Shown here one piece after another: positions 17,916-27,994 of a stretch of DNA of 64,000 nucleotides. The position numbers and the translations under genes are program-made. The stretch's first letter is position 1; the number at the start of each line of letters is the position of its first letter. The notes beneath the pieces are model-generated. The model was not told the DNA's origin, made no database searches, and saw only the letters and a list, made by a program, of their open reading frames with translations. This DNA comes from CAJQPP01 sp041747075 (GTDB lineage: Bacteria > Planctomycetota > Planctomycetia > Pirellulales > Pirellulaceae). The DNA lies in contig JBGTFW010000169.1 in the NCBI GenBank assembly GCA_041747075.1, forward strand, positions 1 through 64,000, read 5' to 3'.

Positions 17916-18869
17916 ATGCCCGAATTCCCGCAATCCGTCAGTCTTGCCGAAACGTTATTCTGGTCGGTCGCGCTTGTCGGTTTGACCTTGTGGGTCGGTG
18001 CGGTTATCAATAGCCGCCGCCGCGGTCGCGGTTTGTGGGGAACGAATCGAAACGTTCGCGCGGGTTGGGGGCTGCTGGACGTCGCGGGCATTGCCTTTGT
18101 CTGGCTTGCGGCACAATTCATCGCCACTGCGTTATGGCACTCGGTGGCCGGAATCGACTCGTTCCCTGACAACGCACCTGACGGCGTCAGGGCGGGGGGT
18201 TCGGTGTTTGCCGGCGCAGCGGGGCTGGCTGCCGTCATCCTCGGTTTGTCATACTTGATGGTTCGCTACCGCCACGGACCCGAGGAATTTGGACTCGGGA
18301 CGGGTCAACGCTGGAAGGGCGTCCGGCAGGGGCTGACGGGATTCGCGATGTGGGTCCCCGTGGTGTGGGCCATTCACGCCGCACTGTCGGAATGGATTCC
18401 GTATTCGCACCCGACCATCGAAACCCTCGTGAACCATCCGTCACCGCGGGTAATCGCCGGAGTCTGGTTCAATGCGGTGCTGGTCGCTCCGATTGTGGAA
18501 GAAGTGTTTTTCCGAGGAGTCCTTCAGGGTTGGTTACAGCGGCTGGGCCGCGAAGATTCCGATCGACCGTTCGAATCGCTGGTCCTTGGCCGTTCGCTTG
18601 TTGAAAATTCGCCTGACGCATCTCCACCCGATTTGGCGAAAGGCGAAATGGACTCGACGATTCACGTGCCGGCGATCGTCGTCGCTTCCGCGCTGTTTGC
18701 CTTGGCGCACGCCAATCAGGGTCCAGCCCCCATTTCGCTTTTCATCCTGTCACTCGGAATTGGTTACATGTACCAGCGCACCGGCAGTCTGCTGGCCTGC
18801 GTCGTGATGCACATGACGCTGAATTTCGCCACGTTGGCGCTACTGGGCATCGGCGGAGAATCGGCGTGA
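17916..18869 (+). CDS. CPBP-family intramembrane protease (CAAX-like)
   Basis: 317 residues, about eight hydrophobic helices. Motif 1 is complete: VEEVFFRGVLQGWL (EExxxR) near residue 195. Motif 2 is FALAHANQGP (FxxxH), and the last helix carries VVMHMTLNFATL (HxxxN). Unlike the CPBP protein at 5621, both acidic residues of motif 1 are kept. Between motifs 1 and 2 there is a polar insert of about 40 residues. The stop overlaps the GTG start of the following dehydrogenase by 3 bases, implying translational coupling. The substrate is unknown. Confidence 0.85.
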   Translation: MPEFPQSVSLAETLFWSVALVGLTLWVGAVINSRRRGRGLWGTNRNVRAGWGLLDVAGIAFVWLAAQFIATALWHSVAGIDSFPDNAPDGVRAGGSVFAGAAGLAAVILGLSYLMVRYRHGPEEFGLGTGQRWKGVRQGLTGFAMWVPVVWAIHAALSEWIPYSHPTIETLVNHPSPRVIAGVWFNAVLVAPIVEEVFFRGVLQGWLQRLGREDSDRPFESLVLGRSLVENSPDASPPDLAKGEMDSTIHVPAIVVASALFALAHANQGPAPISLFILSLGIGYMYQRTGSLLACVVMHMTLNFATLALLGIGGESA

Positions 18870-19930
18870 ACAACAGCGTTCGTTTTGGAATTGTCGGTTG
18901 CGGAATGATCGCGGATTTTCACGCCCGCGCGCTGGCCCAGGTCACCGGCGGCGAGCTGACGGCCTGTTCGAGCCGTTCCCCGGAGTCCTCCGCTGCCTTT
19001 TCGGAACGATACGGGTGCGCCTGTTTCGCCACGGTCGAGGAAATGGTGTCGAGCCGCCAGGTCGACGCAATTTGCGTTTGTACTCCCAGCGGCGCGCACC
19101 TGGAGCCGACGCTCACCGCCGCGCATCACGGGGTACACGTTGTCGTGGAAAAGCCGCTGGAAGTCACGCTTGCCCGCTGTGACCGGATGATCGAGGCGTG
19201 CGATCGCGCCGGAGTGCGGCTCTCGACGATCTTTCAGTCACGATTTCACGATGGCGCGAGGAACCTCAAGAGCGCGGTTGACGAGGGTCGATTTGGAAAG
19301 CTCTCTCTCGGCACCGCAACGGTCAAGTGGTTTCGCGATCAGGACTACTATGACAAGGGGCCATGGCGCGGTACGTGGCGACTCGATGGTGGCGGGGCGC
19401 TCATGAACCAGGCGATCCACAACGTCGATCTGCTGCTATGGATCATGGGAAAGGCGATTTCGGTGACCGCCCGGACCGCAACGATCGCGCACCAGCGGAT
19501 TGAGGTTGAGGACACGGCCGTGGCAATAGTCGAGTTCGCAAACGGTGCTTTGGGGACGATCCAGGCGACGACCGCGTCGTGGCCCGGCTGGCGGAAGCGA
19601 CTCGAATTCTCCGGATCGGATGGGAGCGCGATCCTTGAGGACGATCGACTCGTTCGATGGGATTTCAGGACGATGCGTGAGACCGACACGACAATCGCTC
19701 AATCCGCGCCTTCAGATTCGAACGTTACCGGTGGAGCGACCGGCCCCTCCTCGATCGGCGTCGAGGGCCATATTCGTCAGCTTGAGGATTTTGTCATTGC
19801 CATCCGCGACAATCGTTCCCCGGCAGTCGATGGCCGTGAAGCGCGCAAGAGCGTCGAGTTGATAAGGGCGATCTATCGTTCCGCGGACGCGCGCGCGCCG
19901 GTCAAATTGGCCGGTGCTGAAGAAAACTGA
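18866..19930 (+). CDS. Gfo/Idh/MocA-family NAD(P)-dependent dehydrogenase
   Basis: 354 residues. The N-terminal Rossmann fold has FGIVGCGMIADFHARAL. VCTPSGAHLEP and HVVVEKPLEVT (the EKP motif with its catalytic Lys) are followed by the C-terminal alpha/beta domain with GGALMNQAIHNVDLLLW, where the His acts in catalysis. Family members oxidise or reduce sugars, inositols and related compounds; the substrate cannot be read from the sequence. It starts with GTG inside the stop of the CPBP gene. No sugar transport or kinase gene is adjacent. Confidence 0.88.
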   Translation: MNNSVRFGIVGCGMIADFHARALAQVTGGELTACSSRSPESSAAFSERYGCACFATVEEMVSSRQVDAICVCTPSGAHLEPTLTAAHHGVHVVVEKPLEVTLARCDRMIEACDRAGVRLSTIFQSRFHDGARNLKSAVDEGRFGKLSLGTATVKWFRDQDYYDKGPWRGTWRLDGGGALMNQAIHNVDLLLWIMGKAISVTARTATIAHQRIEVEDTAVAIVEFANGALGTIQATTASWPGWRKRLEFSGSDGSAILEDDRLVRWDFRTMRETDTTIAQSAPSDSNVTGGATGPSSIGVEGHIRQLEDFVIAIRDNRSPAVDGREARKSVELIRAIYRSADARAPVKLAGAEEN

Positions 19931-19994
19931 ATGTTAGTCACTGAAGTTTGTGAGGATCATCGTCCCGATGGCGGCGCGCCATCTTTAGCTGGAA

Positions 19995-22415
19995 TTACTC
20001 GGCGGCGGTCCATTTCTTGTTGCGGAGGACGACCTTGCTCCAGTACGCATGCTGGCGATCGCCGCGCGTTCGCGCGTCCTCGAGAATGACGCGCCGGCTG
20101 GGAACAATCGGTCCGCGATAATCCTGGCCATTGGATTCGATTTCCAGATCGCGCGAAAAATCAACCAGACCAGGCAACAACCAGACGGTGGCGTTGTCGG
20201 AGGCCCCCCGAACGCGGATCGTATTGGGACGCGTCGCGTGGACCACGGCGCTGACTGTCCAGTTGTCGCGCTTTGAGGATTCCCAGTCTTCTTCCGGCGC
20301 GATCATCTTCGGGTTCCCGCTCAGGTCGACCTCGTACCACCAGAAGTAATTGTTCCAGGGGCGCATCGTGGAGCACTCGAATTCTCGCACGCCGAACTGT
20401 CGGGACTGCAACGCCATCCACGGCATAAGGTTCGGCAACTCGTCGGAGAACATCTCGTTCCCCCGGCCCTGATACTGGACGATCACCGTTTGATAGTCTT
20501 TTGAGGTCATTCGCTTGTTCCACACGTTAGCGTTGAGTTCGCGCGCCGCAAAGTCGCGTCCTCCGTTGACAAAGTACCAGGGAATGATCCCGCGTCCGTT
20601 GGCAAAAGTGTGGTTGATGTACGTGGAGGCCCATGCTCCGATCGGGATCACGCCCGCCCAATGTTCCGGATGGGACTGGCCAATGTCCCAGGCACCGTTG
20701 GCCCCATCGCTGTGTCCCGAAAGGAAAACGCGATCGGAATCGATGGAAAAACGCCGCATCGCGTCCCTCAACGACTTGAGGACAATCGCGTGTTCCCGCT
20801 GGGTAAATCCCCATTGTCGCTGTTCAGGCGTTGCCCACACCGGCGAAATCACGATGTATCCGTTGCGAGTCGCGTGCCCGCTCCGGATGTTTAGCCGCGG
20901 ATGCACCGCGCCGCACCACCATTGAATTTCGTCGTGCGCCGCGGCGAGCCCGTAGGCCCCTCCGAGGCTTACGATGCACGGATACTTGCGCCATGGATCG
21001 TATTCAGGCGGCAACTGAATCAGGTAACTGGCGCGTTGCGGCGGGTTTCCGATTTCGATCGGCATTTCCATTGGCTTGTCGACCAGGATTTCGTTGGCGC
21101 TGGGCGCAAGGGGAGGAGGAATATGTTTGAGAATCAAGTCGATGTACTTGACCGCGCCCCCCTCCATTCGATCCAGCTCGGTGAGGATTTCTTCGCGGCG
21201 TTGCAGGTCGGACGTCCGAAGGAACTCCGTTACGAGACGTTGCGCCTGCATCAGAGACTGCGTGAGCGCCATATTGTCGACCGCTTCCCCGGCACCCACG
21301 ATCCAGCCGCTGAGGGCAAGGGAAAGTTTTTTAACGTCCGTCAGTTCCGCATCGTCCAGCAAGCGCGTGAACGTGGCCATCCGATCGAGATTCACAGGCC
21401 GAAGTTCACGCACGACGGTCCCGGTATATTGTTCCGCAAGCGCCTTGAGGTCCCCCTCCAGGTCGCCGCTTGCGACCGCGCGGCCGGCGACCTCCTCAAA
21501 CTGTTGGCGCACCTTGTCGACCTGGAGGGTCGGGGCCTCCATTTCGCGCCGCACGTCGTTGATGTCGACCAGCACGGCGCTGGCGAGGTCCGTTCGGTTC
21601 AGCAAGGGAGCCATCATCCGGGCCGCAAGTTCCGGTTGACCCGAATTTATTCTCAACCGCACCTCGTCGAGCATCTGCCGAGCGATCTGGCCGCGCAACA
21701 GTTCACTTCGCTTTTCCATTTCATCGCGAAGTCCGGGGAAATCACGGCGGATCGCCTGAAGCTCGTCTTCCGCCTGGCGGTACTTTTTCGCCTGGACCGC
21801 GAAATCGACGAGCCTCAATCGTTCGTTCGCATTTTCCGGATCGCGAATCTGCAAGTGCAGGACATCCATTAACACCTGGGTCGGAACCGACGAAAGGGCC
21901 AGTCGCATGTCCCAGCGGGACTCAGGTCCACCCGAATTGATGATCCCCTGGATGCGAACGTAACGTGGTGAAATCCCGGTGATTCCCTGAATCACCGTCT
22001 CTGGACCCCTGGACGTCATCGTCGTGATCGTACGGCGTCCGTATTTATCGAGCGGACCGATGTTCAGGATGTCACCGGTGGCGGTGTTGTTCGCTTCCCC
22101 CTTGAGAACACGTTGCGGGATGTCAAAATGCTCTTCTTGCCGGTCCCACGGCGTTATCTTGTCGACGCTGAAGCTCGACACGAAGACATCGCGCAAGTCG
22201 TCGCTGATGAGGACAATTCCAAGTCCGGAGGAATCCGGGGCAACGTCCTGTACCGTGGCATCCATTGCCTTAAGGCGACCAACGTACCCGATAATCCGCA
22301 TCCCGTTGTTTAATTCAACGGCTTGCAACTGATTGACGTCGACTTGCTGGGCCAGAGCTGACGGAAGGGGCAGGGCAGCGACGACGAACATCCAGGCGAC
22401 GTGAATGCGGTTCAT
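19995..22415 (-). CDS. Large exported alpha/beta-hydrolase with N-terminal planctomycete-type region
   Basis: The ATG at 22415 has a GGGAG site 5 to 6 bases upstream and a signal peptide (VAWMFVVAALPLPSALAQQ), so it is preferred over the frame start at 22442. The product is about 806 residues. The N-terminal part (about 25-450) begins with a beta-rich segment (VELNNGMRIIGYVG) and continues as long helices; it matches no family I know. The C-terminal part (about 470-760) is hydrolase-like: LPPEYDPWRKYPCIVSLGG, then the nucleophile motif FLSGHSDGANGAWDIG (GxSxG form GHSDG) and PIGAW. This resembles PHB-depolymerase/esterase D-type or prolyl-oligopeptidase-type folds. It probably acts in the periplasm; substrate unknown. 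Confidence 0.7.
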   Translation of the reverse strand: MNRIHVAWMFVVAALPLPSALAQQVDVNQLQAVELNNGMRIIGYVGRLKAMDATVQDVAPDSSGLGIVLISDDLRDVFVSSFSVDKITPWDRQEEHFDIPQRVLKGEANNTATGDILNIGPLDKYGRRTITTMTSRGPETVIQGITGISPRYVRIQGIINSGGPESRWDMRLALSSVPTQVLMDVLHLQIRDPENANERLRLVDFAVQAKKYRQAEDELQAIRRDFPGLRDEMEKRSELLRGQIARQMLDEVRLRINSGQPELAARMMAPLLNRTDLASAVLVDINDVRREMEAPTLQVDKVRQQFEEVAGRAVASGDLEGDLKALAEQYTGTVVRELRPVNLDRMATFTRLLDDAELTDVKKLSLALSGWIVGAGEAVDNMALTQSLMQAQRLVTEFLRTSDLQRREEILTELDRMEGGAVKYIDLILKHIPPPLAPSANEILVDKPMEMPIEIGNPPQRASYLIQLPPEYDPWRKYPCIVSLGGAYGLAAAHDEIQWWCGAVHPRLNIRSGHATRNGYIVISPVWATPEQRQWGFTQREHAIVLKSLRDAMRRFSIDSDRVFLSGHSDGANGAWDIGQSHPEHWAGVIPIGAWASTYINHTFANGRGIIPWYFVNGGRDFAARELNANVWNKRMTSKDYQTVIVQYQGRGNEMFSDELPNLMPWMALQSRQFGVREFECSTMRPWNNYFWWYEVDLSGNPKMIAPEEDWESSKRDNWTVSAVVHATRPNTIRVRGASDNATVWLLPGLVDFSRDLEIESNGQDYRGPIVPSRRVILEDARTRGDRQHAYWSKVVLRNKKWTAAE

Positions 22416-22602
22416 GGAATCTCCCGGTTCTGAATGTTTCAATCCCTGCCGGATTATTTTACGCCCGGCGAAGGGCGGCAGTCACCTCTTTTCGCAGGAA
22501 TTGATGGATATTGGCGGCGCTCGCGTTTTTTGACTCGAATTGCGAATTTGTCAACAATCATGGATTCCCGGTCCAGCTATAGTATCCGTCGGGTCCACGC
22601 CG

Positions 22603-23460
22603 ATGCCAGTCCGTTTCGTATGCCAGAACTGCCAAACGCGACTGACGGTCAGTCGCCGATTTGCCGGTCGTCGCGGCCGTTGCCCTGGTTGTCGCAAAAA
22701 AATTCGTGTTCCAGCGCTGCATTGGGACAATTTGACCGGAGAGGAAGACGAATCGGTGGAATGCGAACCGCGACGATTGAATCCTCCCACAAGCGAACGC
22801 TCCGGTTCCCAACAAGGCTCATCCCATCGCACCGCCAGTGCGCGTTATTCACGCGACGGGACCGAGGATACTCGGCGTTTGACGGACACCGTTGCCGTTC
22901 CCCGGTGGGTCGTCTACACGCAAGCCGCCTTGCTGGGAATCACTGCGACAAGTTTTTTTGTTTTTGGGCTGGCGGTGGGCGAGAGCACGCATGTGCCGGG
23001 CGTCGTCGCGACGAATCCCGTTGACGCGAGGTCGACCATTAACGGAACGGTGCTTTTCAGGAAAAACGGCGTCCCGCAAGTCGACAAGGGGGCCGTCCTG
23101 TTGCTTTTGCCAGTGGACCGCCGTCCTCAATCACGACCCGACCCGGAACCGTTGACTCCGGACGGGTTCGTGCCACTGGACAACCCGGCGATCGACGCCA
23201 TTCGCGAAAATGGCGGGGAGGTCGTTCGCGTCGATCGGGTAGGGCAGTTTCAAGTGACCGTCGAAGCGAACCATGTTTACTGGTTGCTGGTCATTTCCCG
23301 CAACCAGGCAGCGGGTGACCAGAAGATCGACAAGCAATTGCGCGCCGATCTTGGCGCATGGCTCTTTCCGGTCGAGGCGCTGCTGGGCGACCGCGCATGG
23401 GACTGGCGGCAAATACGTGTCACCGGGTCACAAATGGAGTTGCCGCGCATCGAATTTTGA
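22603..23460 (+). CDS. Zinc-ribbon membrane-anchored hypothetical protein
   Basis: ATG 22603 begins MPVRFVCQNCQTRL, and an in-frame upstream start (22540) looks weaker. The N-terminus is a four-cysteine zinc ribbon (CQNC ... CPGC, residues about 7-29), basic and compact. A polar linker follows, then one transmembrane helix (about 100-125, LLGITATSFFVFGLAVG), then an exported domain of about 150 residues that starts with NGTVLFRKNGVPQVDKGA. The last looks like a carboxypeptidase-regulatory or Ig-like beta fold. A cytoplasmic zinc ribbon, one helix and an exported domain is a recurring planctomycete arrangement. Function unknown. Confidence 0.65.
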   Translation: MPVRFVCQNCQTRLTVSRRFAGRRGRCPGCRKKIRVPALHWDNLTGEEDESVECEPRRLNPPTSERSGSQQGSSHRTASARYSRDGTEDTRRLTDTVAVPRWVVYTQAALLGITATSFFVFGLAVGESTHVPGVVATNPVDARSTINGTVLFRKNGVPQVDKGAVLLLLPVDRRPQSRPDPEPLTPDGFVPLDNPAIDAIRENGGEVVRVDRVGQFQVTVEANHVYWLLVISRNQAAGDQKIDKQLRADLGAWLFPVEALLGDRAWDWRQIRVTGSQMELPRIEF

Positions 23461-23633
23461 TATTATCGGCCAAACATACGAGGATCAAATTGAAAGGCCT
23501 GCACGTCCTGGACGCTCACTCGATTCGTCGGAGGACATCCATCACATCCTCAAATCCGATTCCGGTATCGAGCAAGTAAATCGGTCGTTCGCCGTTGAGC
23601 GCGCGAGTGGCGGTCAACAACCACGTTGCCGGG

Positions 23634-25361
23634 CTATCCAAGTATCTCGCGCTTGCGTTCGAGGTAGTCCCAGATGACGAACCGGTCGAGGTCGTTGCCC
23701 GAAGTGAAGATGACGCGACCTCGCGTGCTCTCGGCGATCCGGTAGGCGAACCGAATATCCTCCTCCGATTGCGACCAGCTTGGCACCAGAAACATGTTGA
23801 TGATGATCCCCTCCTGCTGGCAACGCATCGCTTCGCGCATCGTCGCGGCCTCGGTTTTCGCGTTAGCCGGGTACATGAGATGAAGAATCGAGTCCTCGAA
23901 GTGCGCGGTGGGCAACCCGTCGGTGATGATAAACATCTGCTTGTTGGGTGTCGGCTTGCCCGCCAGTTGTTGCCGCGCCAGTCGCATCGCGTGCTGCATG
24001 TTCGTGAAGTGCTGGTGAACCATATGTTCGCTGACGTCTTCGCGGCTCATGTCGACCGTTAGCCGAACGAGCGGGTCGTACATTGTCACGGGCCGTGGCA
24101 TGAGGGTGGCAATTTCCGAAGCGCGACGAACCTTTCCAAAGGTGTACATTTCGATAAAGGTGAGAAAATCCCCCGGGAACTCGCCGCGAATCAGCCCATC
24201 CATCGCCAGCGCCATTTTCTTGACGTTGATGTACTGTCCCTCGTAACGCATTGATCCGCTCATGTCCATCACGACGGCGGTGGCGCAGCGCGGTGAATTG
24301 CGTGTCCGGTGGACCTCGATATCTTCCGCATGAAGGCGCAGCGGCATCGCGCTTCCCTGCCGGATCATCGCGTTGATCAGCGACTGGGGGATATCCATTT
24401 GCGCGACGGAATCGCCGAATTCGTACGGCTTGGTCTGCTGCAGTTCGACGGCGCCTTCCCCGGTAACGGTGTTAGGGTGCCGTCCCGTCCGCGATTCCTT
24501 GAGTTGCCCGAAGATTCGCGCGAGCAACTTGTTTTGGAAGACACGGTGGGCCTTTGGCGAAATCCGATACTGCTGGCCGTCGAATTCAACCCCTTGCCGC
24601 TCGGCTATTTCGCGCACGTAGTTTTCGATCATCCGCTGCATTTCCTCGAGCGTTTGGGTGTTTTGCTCGGGAATGAATTCCGAAAGCTGGTCAAGGTCGA
24701 GAATGGCGATTTGCGCGGTTTCGCGCGCCTCCTCGATCTGGCGCAGGAGTTCCTCAATCTTGTCAAGTTCCTCCTTGATCGCGAGAGCTTCCTCGATCGT
24801 CAGCGATTCGTTGCCGGTGAACCAGTACTTTGAGGCGAGTTCGTCGATCTGGTACTTGTTTCCCAGGTGCTGCATAAGTAGGGGCATCCGCCGGGTGAAA
24901 TCGGGTGCGGTTCGCCCGGCGGCGTACCAGAGTCGTTCGAGATCGTAAAGCTGTTCCTCGCGGATCGCGCGGCGAAACCGCTCTTGCAACGTCCGCGGGG
25001 GCTGGACGGTTTCGGCGGCCTTGTGAAAGACCTCCCGCGCGAGTTCCTGAACGGAGTCGGTTTCGTATTTTTCGAGAATCTTGCGCCGCCGGTCCTCGAG
25101 GATCGCCTGAATCTGGTCAAGGCTCGGACCGAGGCTCGCGAACTGGGCGGCGTCGAGTCGCACGGCGCGCGCCAGTTCCTCCTCGCTCAACTGGCGCATC
25201 GTCCCGTAGGCGAGCAGATGCTCCATCATCGGCGAAACGAGATCGGGAGGAGGCTGGGTCGGGCTGGGGAATTGTCCGGGATCGTATTTCTGGTACGTGT
25301 GAACGATCCCCCCGCGGCGCTGTATATCGGATTGATCAGGTTTGGGCATTCGGGGGTTCAC
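23634..25361 (-). CDS. VWA-domain protein, partner of the MoxR ATPase
   Basis: 575 residues. The N-terminal two-thirds are helical and charged (EELARAVRLDAAQF, then a long EELLRQIEEARETAQ coiled coil). The C-terminal von Willebrand A domain contains the MIDAS motif VVMDMSGSM (D-x-S-x-S), about residue 360, then a later ITDGLPTAH. MoxR AAA+ ATPases act with such VWA proteins in metal insertion or assembly of complexes. The MoxR gene lies upstream on the same strand, about 310 bases away across a word-repeat region. The start is GTG 25361 or ATG 25349; neither has a clear ribosome binding site. Confidence 0.85.
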   Translation of the reverse strand: MNPRMPKPDQSDIQRRGGIVHTYQKYDPGQFPSPTQPPPDLVSPMMEHLLAYGTMRQLSEEELARAVRLDAAQFASLGPSLDQIQAILEDRRRKILEKYETDSVQELAREVFHKAAETVQPPRTLQERFRRAIREEQLYDLERLWYAAGRTAPDFTRRMPLLMQHLGNKYQIDELASKYWFTGNESLTIEEALAIKEELDKIEELLRQIEEARETAQIAILDLDQLSEFIPEQNTQTLEEMQRMIENYVREIAERQGVEFDGQQYRISPKAHRVFQNKLLARIFGQLKESRTGRHPNTVTGEGAVELQQTKPYEFGDSVAQMDIPQSLINAMIRQGSAMPLRLHAEDIEVHRTRNSPRCATAVVMDMSGSMRYEGQYINVKKMALAMDGLIRGEFPGDFLTFIEMYTFGKVRRASEIATLMPRPVTMYDPLVRLTVDMSREDVSEHMVHQHFTNMQHAMRLARQQLAGKPTPNKQMFIITDGLPTAHFEDSILHLMYPANAKTEAATMREAMRCQQEGIIINMFLVPSWSQSEEDIRFAYRIAESTRGRVIFTSGNDLDRFVIWDYLERKREILG

Positions 25362-25376
25362 AATCGTAGATCATTC

Positions 25377-25685
25377 AATCTCAAATCTCAAATCAACTCG
25401 GGCTCCAAAGCTTGACTCGGACTCTTGACTCTGGCTCTAAACTCTTGACTCTGGTTCTAAACTCTTGACTCTTGAACCCTAAACTTTGCCCTCATTGTTC
25501 CGTTCTTCAATCTGCGAGATCGGCGCAATCTGCGGATCAATTCGGTTTGGAACAGGAGGCAACCGAGGTAACCGAGACGGAACAGGTCATGTCAAATCTC
25601 ATATCTCAAATCTGGCCTCTGACTCCTGCCCTCCGAATTCTGAACTTTCGGCTCTGGACTCTCGGCTCTGGACTTTCAAATCTCG
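25377..25685. repeat. CTCTAAACTCTTGACTC word-repeat region between vwa and moxR
   Basis: Bases 25377-25483 and 25592-25685 are built from short near-repeats such as TCAAATCTC, ACTCTTG, ACTCTAA and CTCTGG. In the middle lies a CGCAATCTGCGGA phrase also seen, inverted, near 57380. The right edge runs into the end of the moxR gene: its last two codons and stop (GAGATTTGA) are the repeat word itself. There is no gene in this gap. Confidence 0.75.
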
Positions 25686-27103
25686 TAGGTCGTAACGCCG
25701 TGGCGTTCGGCGCGGGATATCTTGTCACGCGAATAAAGACCCGCCAGCACAAATTCAACACACGAAGCGCGCACCGCGTCGGATTCCCCCGCGTTGACTT
25801 CAAAGGCCTTTTCCCAGACTTGCGGCACCCGTTGCAGGATTTTCGAATAGTCGGGCGAGGGGACCATGTCGCCAACTTCGATTCGCACACCGCGCGAAAA
25901 AACCTCCGCGATCTCGTCGAGTCCGTGTTCCGACACGTATTCGTCAAAGACCACTGAAATCGCTTCGGCGATGATCCCGTCCAGCACCTGGCGCTCGCTC
26001 ATCTGGTGGCTTCCCATGAGGTCCAGTTCCAATTTGCCCAGCGACGACGTATGCAGGTGCGCAAGGTCGCTGATTCGCGGAACAGCGGGGCGTTCATTGA
26101 GCACCACACCACGATGCCGCGCGCTGGAGACCATCGTTCGGTAGTTCGCGATGCTCAGCCGCGCGCTGACACCCGACTGGTGATCGACAAACTTGCTCTT
26201 CCGCGCCTGGATGGTGATTTGCTGGCAAATCTCCTTCATGAACCAGGGCATAACGACAGGATATGCGCCGTCGAGCGAAATGTTCGCCTCCTGATCGACG
26301 ATCTGGATTTCCTGATCGCGATCGCGTGGATAATGCGTCTGGATGAGCGAGCCGATCCGGTCCTTGAGTTGCGGAATGACCTTGCCGCTGCGGTTATAGG
26401 TCGACGGGTTGGCGGAAAAGAGGATCAGCACATCGACGTCGAAACGGACGGGGAATCCGCGGATTTGCACGTCCCGCTCCTCAAGGATATTGAACAAGCC
26501 GACTTGCACCAGTTCGTCCAGTTCCGGCAATTCATTGACCGCGAAAATGCCGCGGTGCATTCGCGGGATCAATCCGAAATGCAGGGCGCTCTCGGCGGAC
26601 ATGCTCGTACCGCCGGCCAGCCTTGCGGGATCAATCTCGCCGATGATGTCGGCGAATTTTGTTCCCGGCGCGAGGCGCTCCGAGTACCGGTCCGCCGCGC
26701 GCCACCACTTGACCGGTACTTGCGAAGGGGAAAGTTCGGCTACCATCCGTCGTGCCACTTCACTGAGCGGATTCAACGGGTCTTCGTGGAACGGGGACTC
26801 CGGGCAATCGAGATAGGGCGTCAACGGATCGAGAAACTGGACAAGCGATCGCATCAGGCGGCTCTTGGCCTGGCCCTTCTCACCCATAAACAGCAGGTCG
26901 TGGCCCGCAAGCAACGCGATGTTCAGTTCCGGAATGACGGTATCGTCATAGCCGACGATTCCCGGATACAATGGACGTCCGTCGGACAACGCGTTGAGGA
27001 AATTCTCGCGAATCTCCTCCTTGATGGGCCGGGAGGTCCATCCGTCGTCGAGCAGGTCCTGAAGCGTTTGCGGGCGCGTGTGGGTCGAAACAGCCGAATT
27101 CAC
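25676..27103 (-). CDS. MoxR-family AAA+ ATPase
   Basis: The frame opens at 27241, but the GTG at 27103 follows an AAAGGAATTAAACGTC site and gives a normal start (475 residues). Walker A is GEKGQAKSR (near residue 57). A Walker B/sensor region includes FAVNELPELDELVQVGLFNILEE, and VDVLILFSANPSTYNRSG carries the sensor Asn. The C-terminal lid follows. This form (Lys before QAKS) is characteristic of MoxR/magnesium-chelatase-like ATPases that load or activate client proteins with a VWA partner, which here is the next gene downstream. The stop lies inside a word repeat. Confidence 0.88.
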   Translation of the reverse strand: MNSAVSTHTRPQTLQDLLDDGWTSRPIKEEIRENFLNALSDGRPLYPGIVGYDDTVIPELNIALLAGHDLLFMGEKGQAKSRLMRSLVQFLDPLTPYLDCPESPFHEDPLNPLSEVARRMVAELSPSQVPVKWWRAADRYSERLAPGTKFADIIGEIDPARLAGGTSMSAESALHFGLIPRMHRGIFAVNELPELDELVQVGLFNILEERDVQIRGFPVRFDVDVLILFSANPSTYNRSGKVIPQLKDRIGSLIQTHYPRDRDQEIQIVDQEANISLDGAYPVVMPWFMKEICQQITIQARKSKFVDHQSGVSARLSIANYRTMVSSARHRGVVLNERPAVPRISDLAHLHTSSLGKLELDLMGSHQMSERQVLDGIIAEAISVVFDEYVSEHGLDEIAEVFSRGVRIEVGDMVPSPDYSKILQRVPQVWEKAFEVNAGESDAVRASCVEFVLAGLYSRDKISRAERHGVTTYEI

Positions 27104-27325
27104 GACGTTTAATTCCTTTCTGTGTTCCGTGTCAACGACCCGCGGGCGGCAACCACGGGAACGATCGACAGGTTGTTGCGGCGATGGAAAAAGTACCTGG
27201 CGAGTAGCCACGGAAACAGGCGACAAGCACTTGCGAAACACCCGGGCGGCCGGCGCGGGAGCCGTGATTGTCGAGTTGCATTATACGCCGCCGGGCAAAT
27301 AGACAACGCTTGACGCGAAATTTTC

Positions 27326-27994
27326 ATGAGGGTCACCAGCGAGAGCGAGAGCGGATGCAATGCAAGCAGGTGCGTTCGACCGATTCCGCGATTTGTTTAT
27401 TTTGACCTGGGTAAGGTCCTCATCGATTTCGATCACGACCGCGCCGTGAGGCAACTTTCCGATGTTTCCGGGATCGACCCTGAAATTTCCCGGGAAATTG
27501 TCTTTTCAAGACTGGGGACCGAATTTGAAAAGGGACAGCTCGACACGCCCGCCGTGTGCCGCCAATTTCGCGAAATCACCGGTGCCACCGCGTCGAACGA
27601 GTCGATTTTCGCGGCGATTTCAAATATCTTCGAAATCAACGCGGAAATTATCCCGCTCGTCGCCGCGCTTCGTTCGGCAGGTGTTCGACTGGGTATCCTT
27701 TCCAATACTTGCGACGCGCATTGGTCGTGGCTGTTGAATGAGAAATACGCCCTCCTCGACCTTTTCCCGGTTCAGGCACTGAGTTTCCGGCTCGGTTCGG
27801 TCAAGCCGGAACGGGACATTTACCGCCGCGCGGCGGAACTGGCGGGTTGCGCGCCGGGGGAAATCTTTTTCGTCGACGATCTGGAAGCCAACGTCAATGG
27901 TGCCCTTTCAGCGGGTTTGGACGCGGTTCGCTTTGCCGGAGTCGCCGAACTTGCCCGCCAGCTTCGCCAACGCGGATTGCAATTCAATTACTGA
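27326..27994 (+). CDS. HAD-superfamily hydrolase, YihX-like subgroup
   Basis: 222 residues. Motif I is VYFDLGKVLIDF, with the nucleophile Asp; the usual second Asp is Gly, as in the FDLGxVL subgroup that includes YihX-type sugar phosphatases. Motif II is GILSNTC, motif III is the Lys in SVKPERDIY, and motif IV is FFVDDLEANVNGA. A helical cap lies between motifs I and II. It probably dephosphorylates a small cytoplasmic metabolite. It is divergent from moxR (222 bases between them) and is followed by the kinase pseudogene. The first 20 residues or so precede the fold and may be over-annotated. Confidence 0.82.
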   Translation: MRVTSESESGCNASRCVRPIPRFVYFDLGKVLIDFDHDRAVRQLSDVSGIDPEISREIVFSRLGTEFEKGQLDTPAVCRQFREITGATASNESIFAAISNIFEINAEIIPLVAALRSAGVRLGILSNTCDAHWSWLLNEKYALLDLFPVQALSFRLGSVKPERDIYRRAAELAGCAPGEIFFVDDLEANVNGALSAGLDAVRFAGVAELARQLRQRGLQFNY

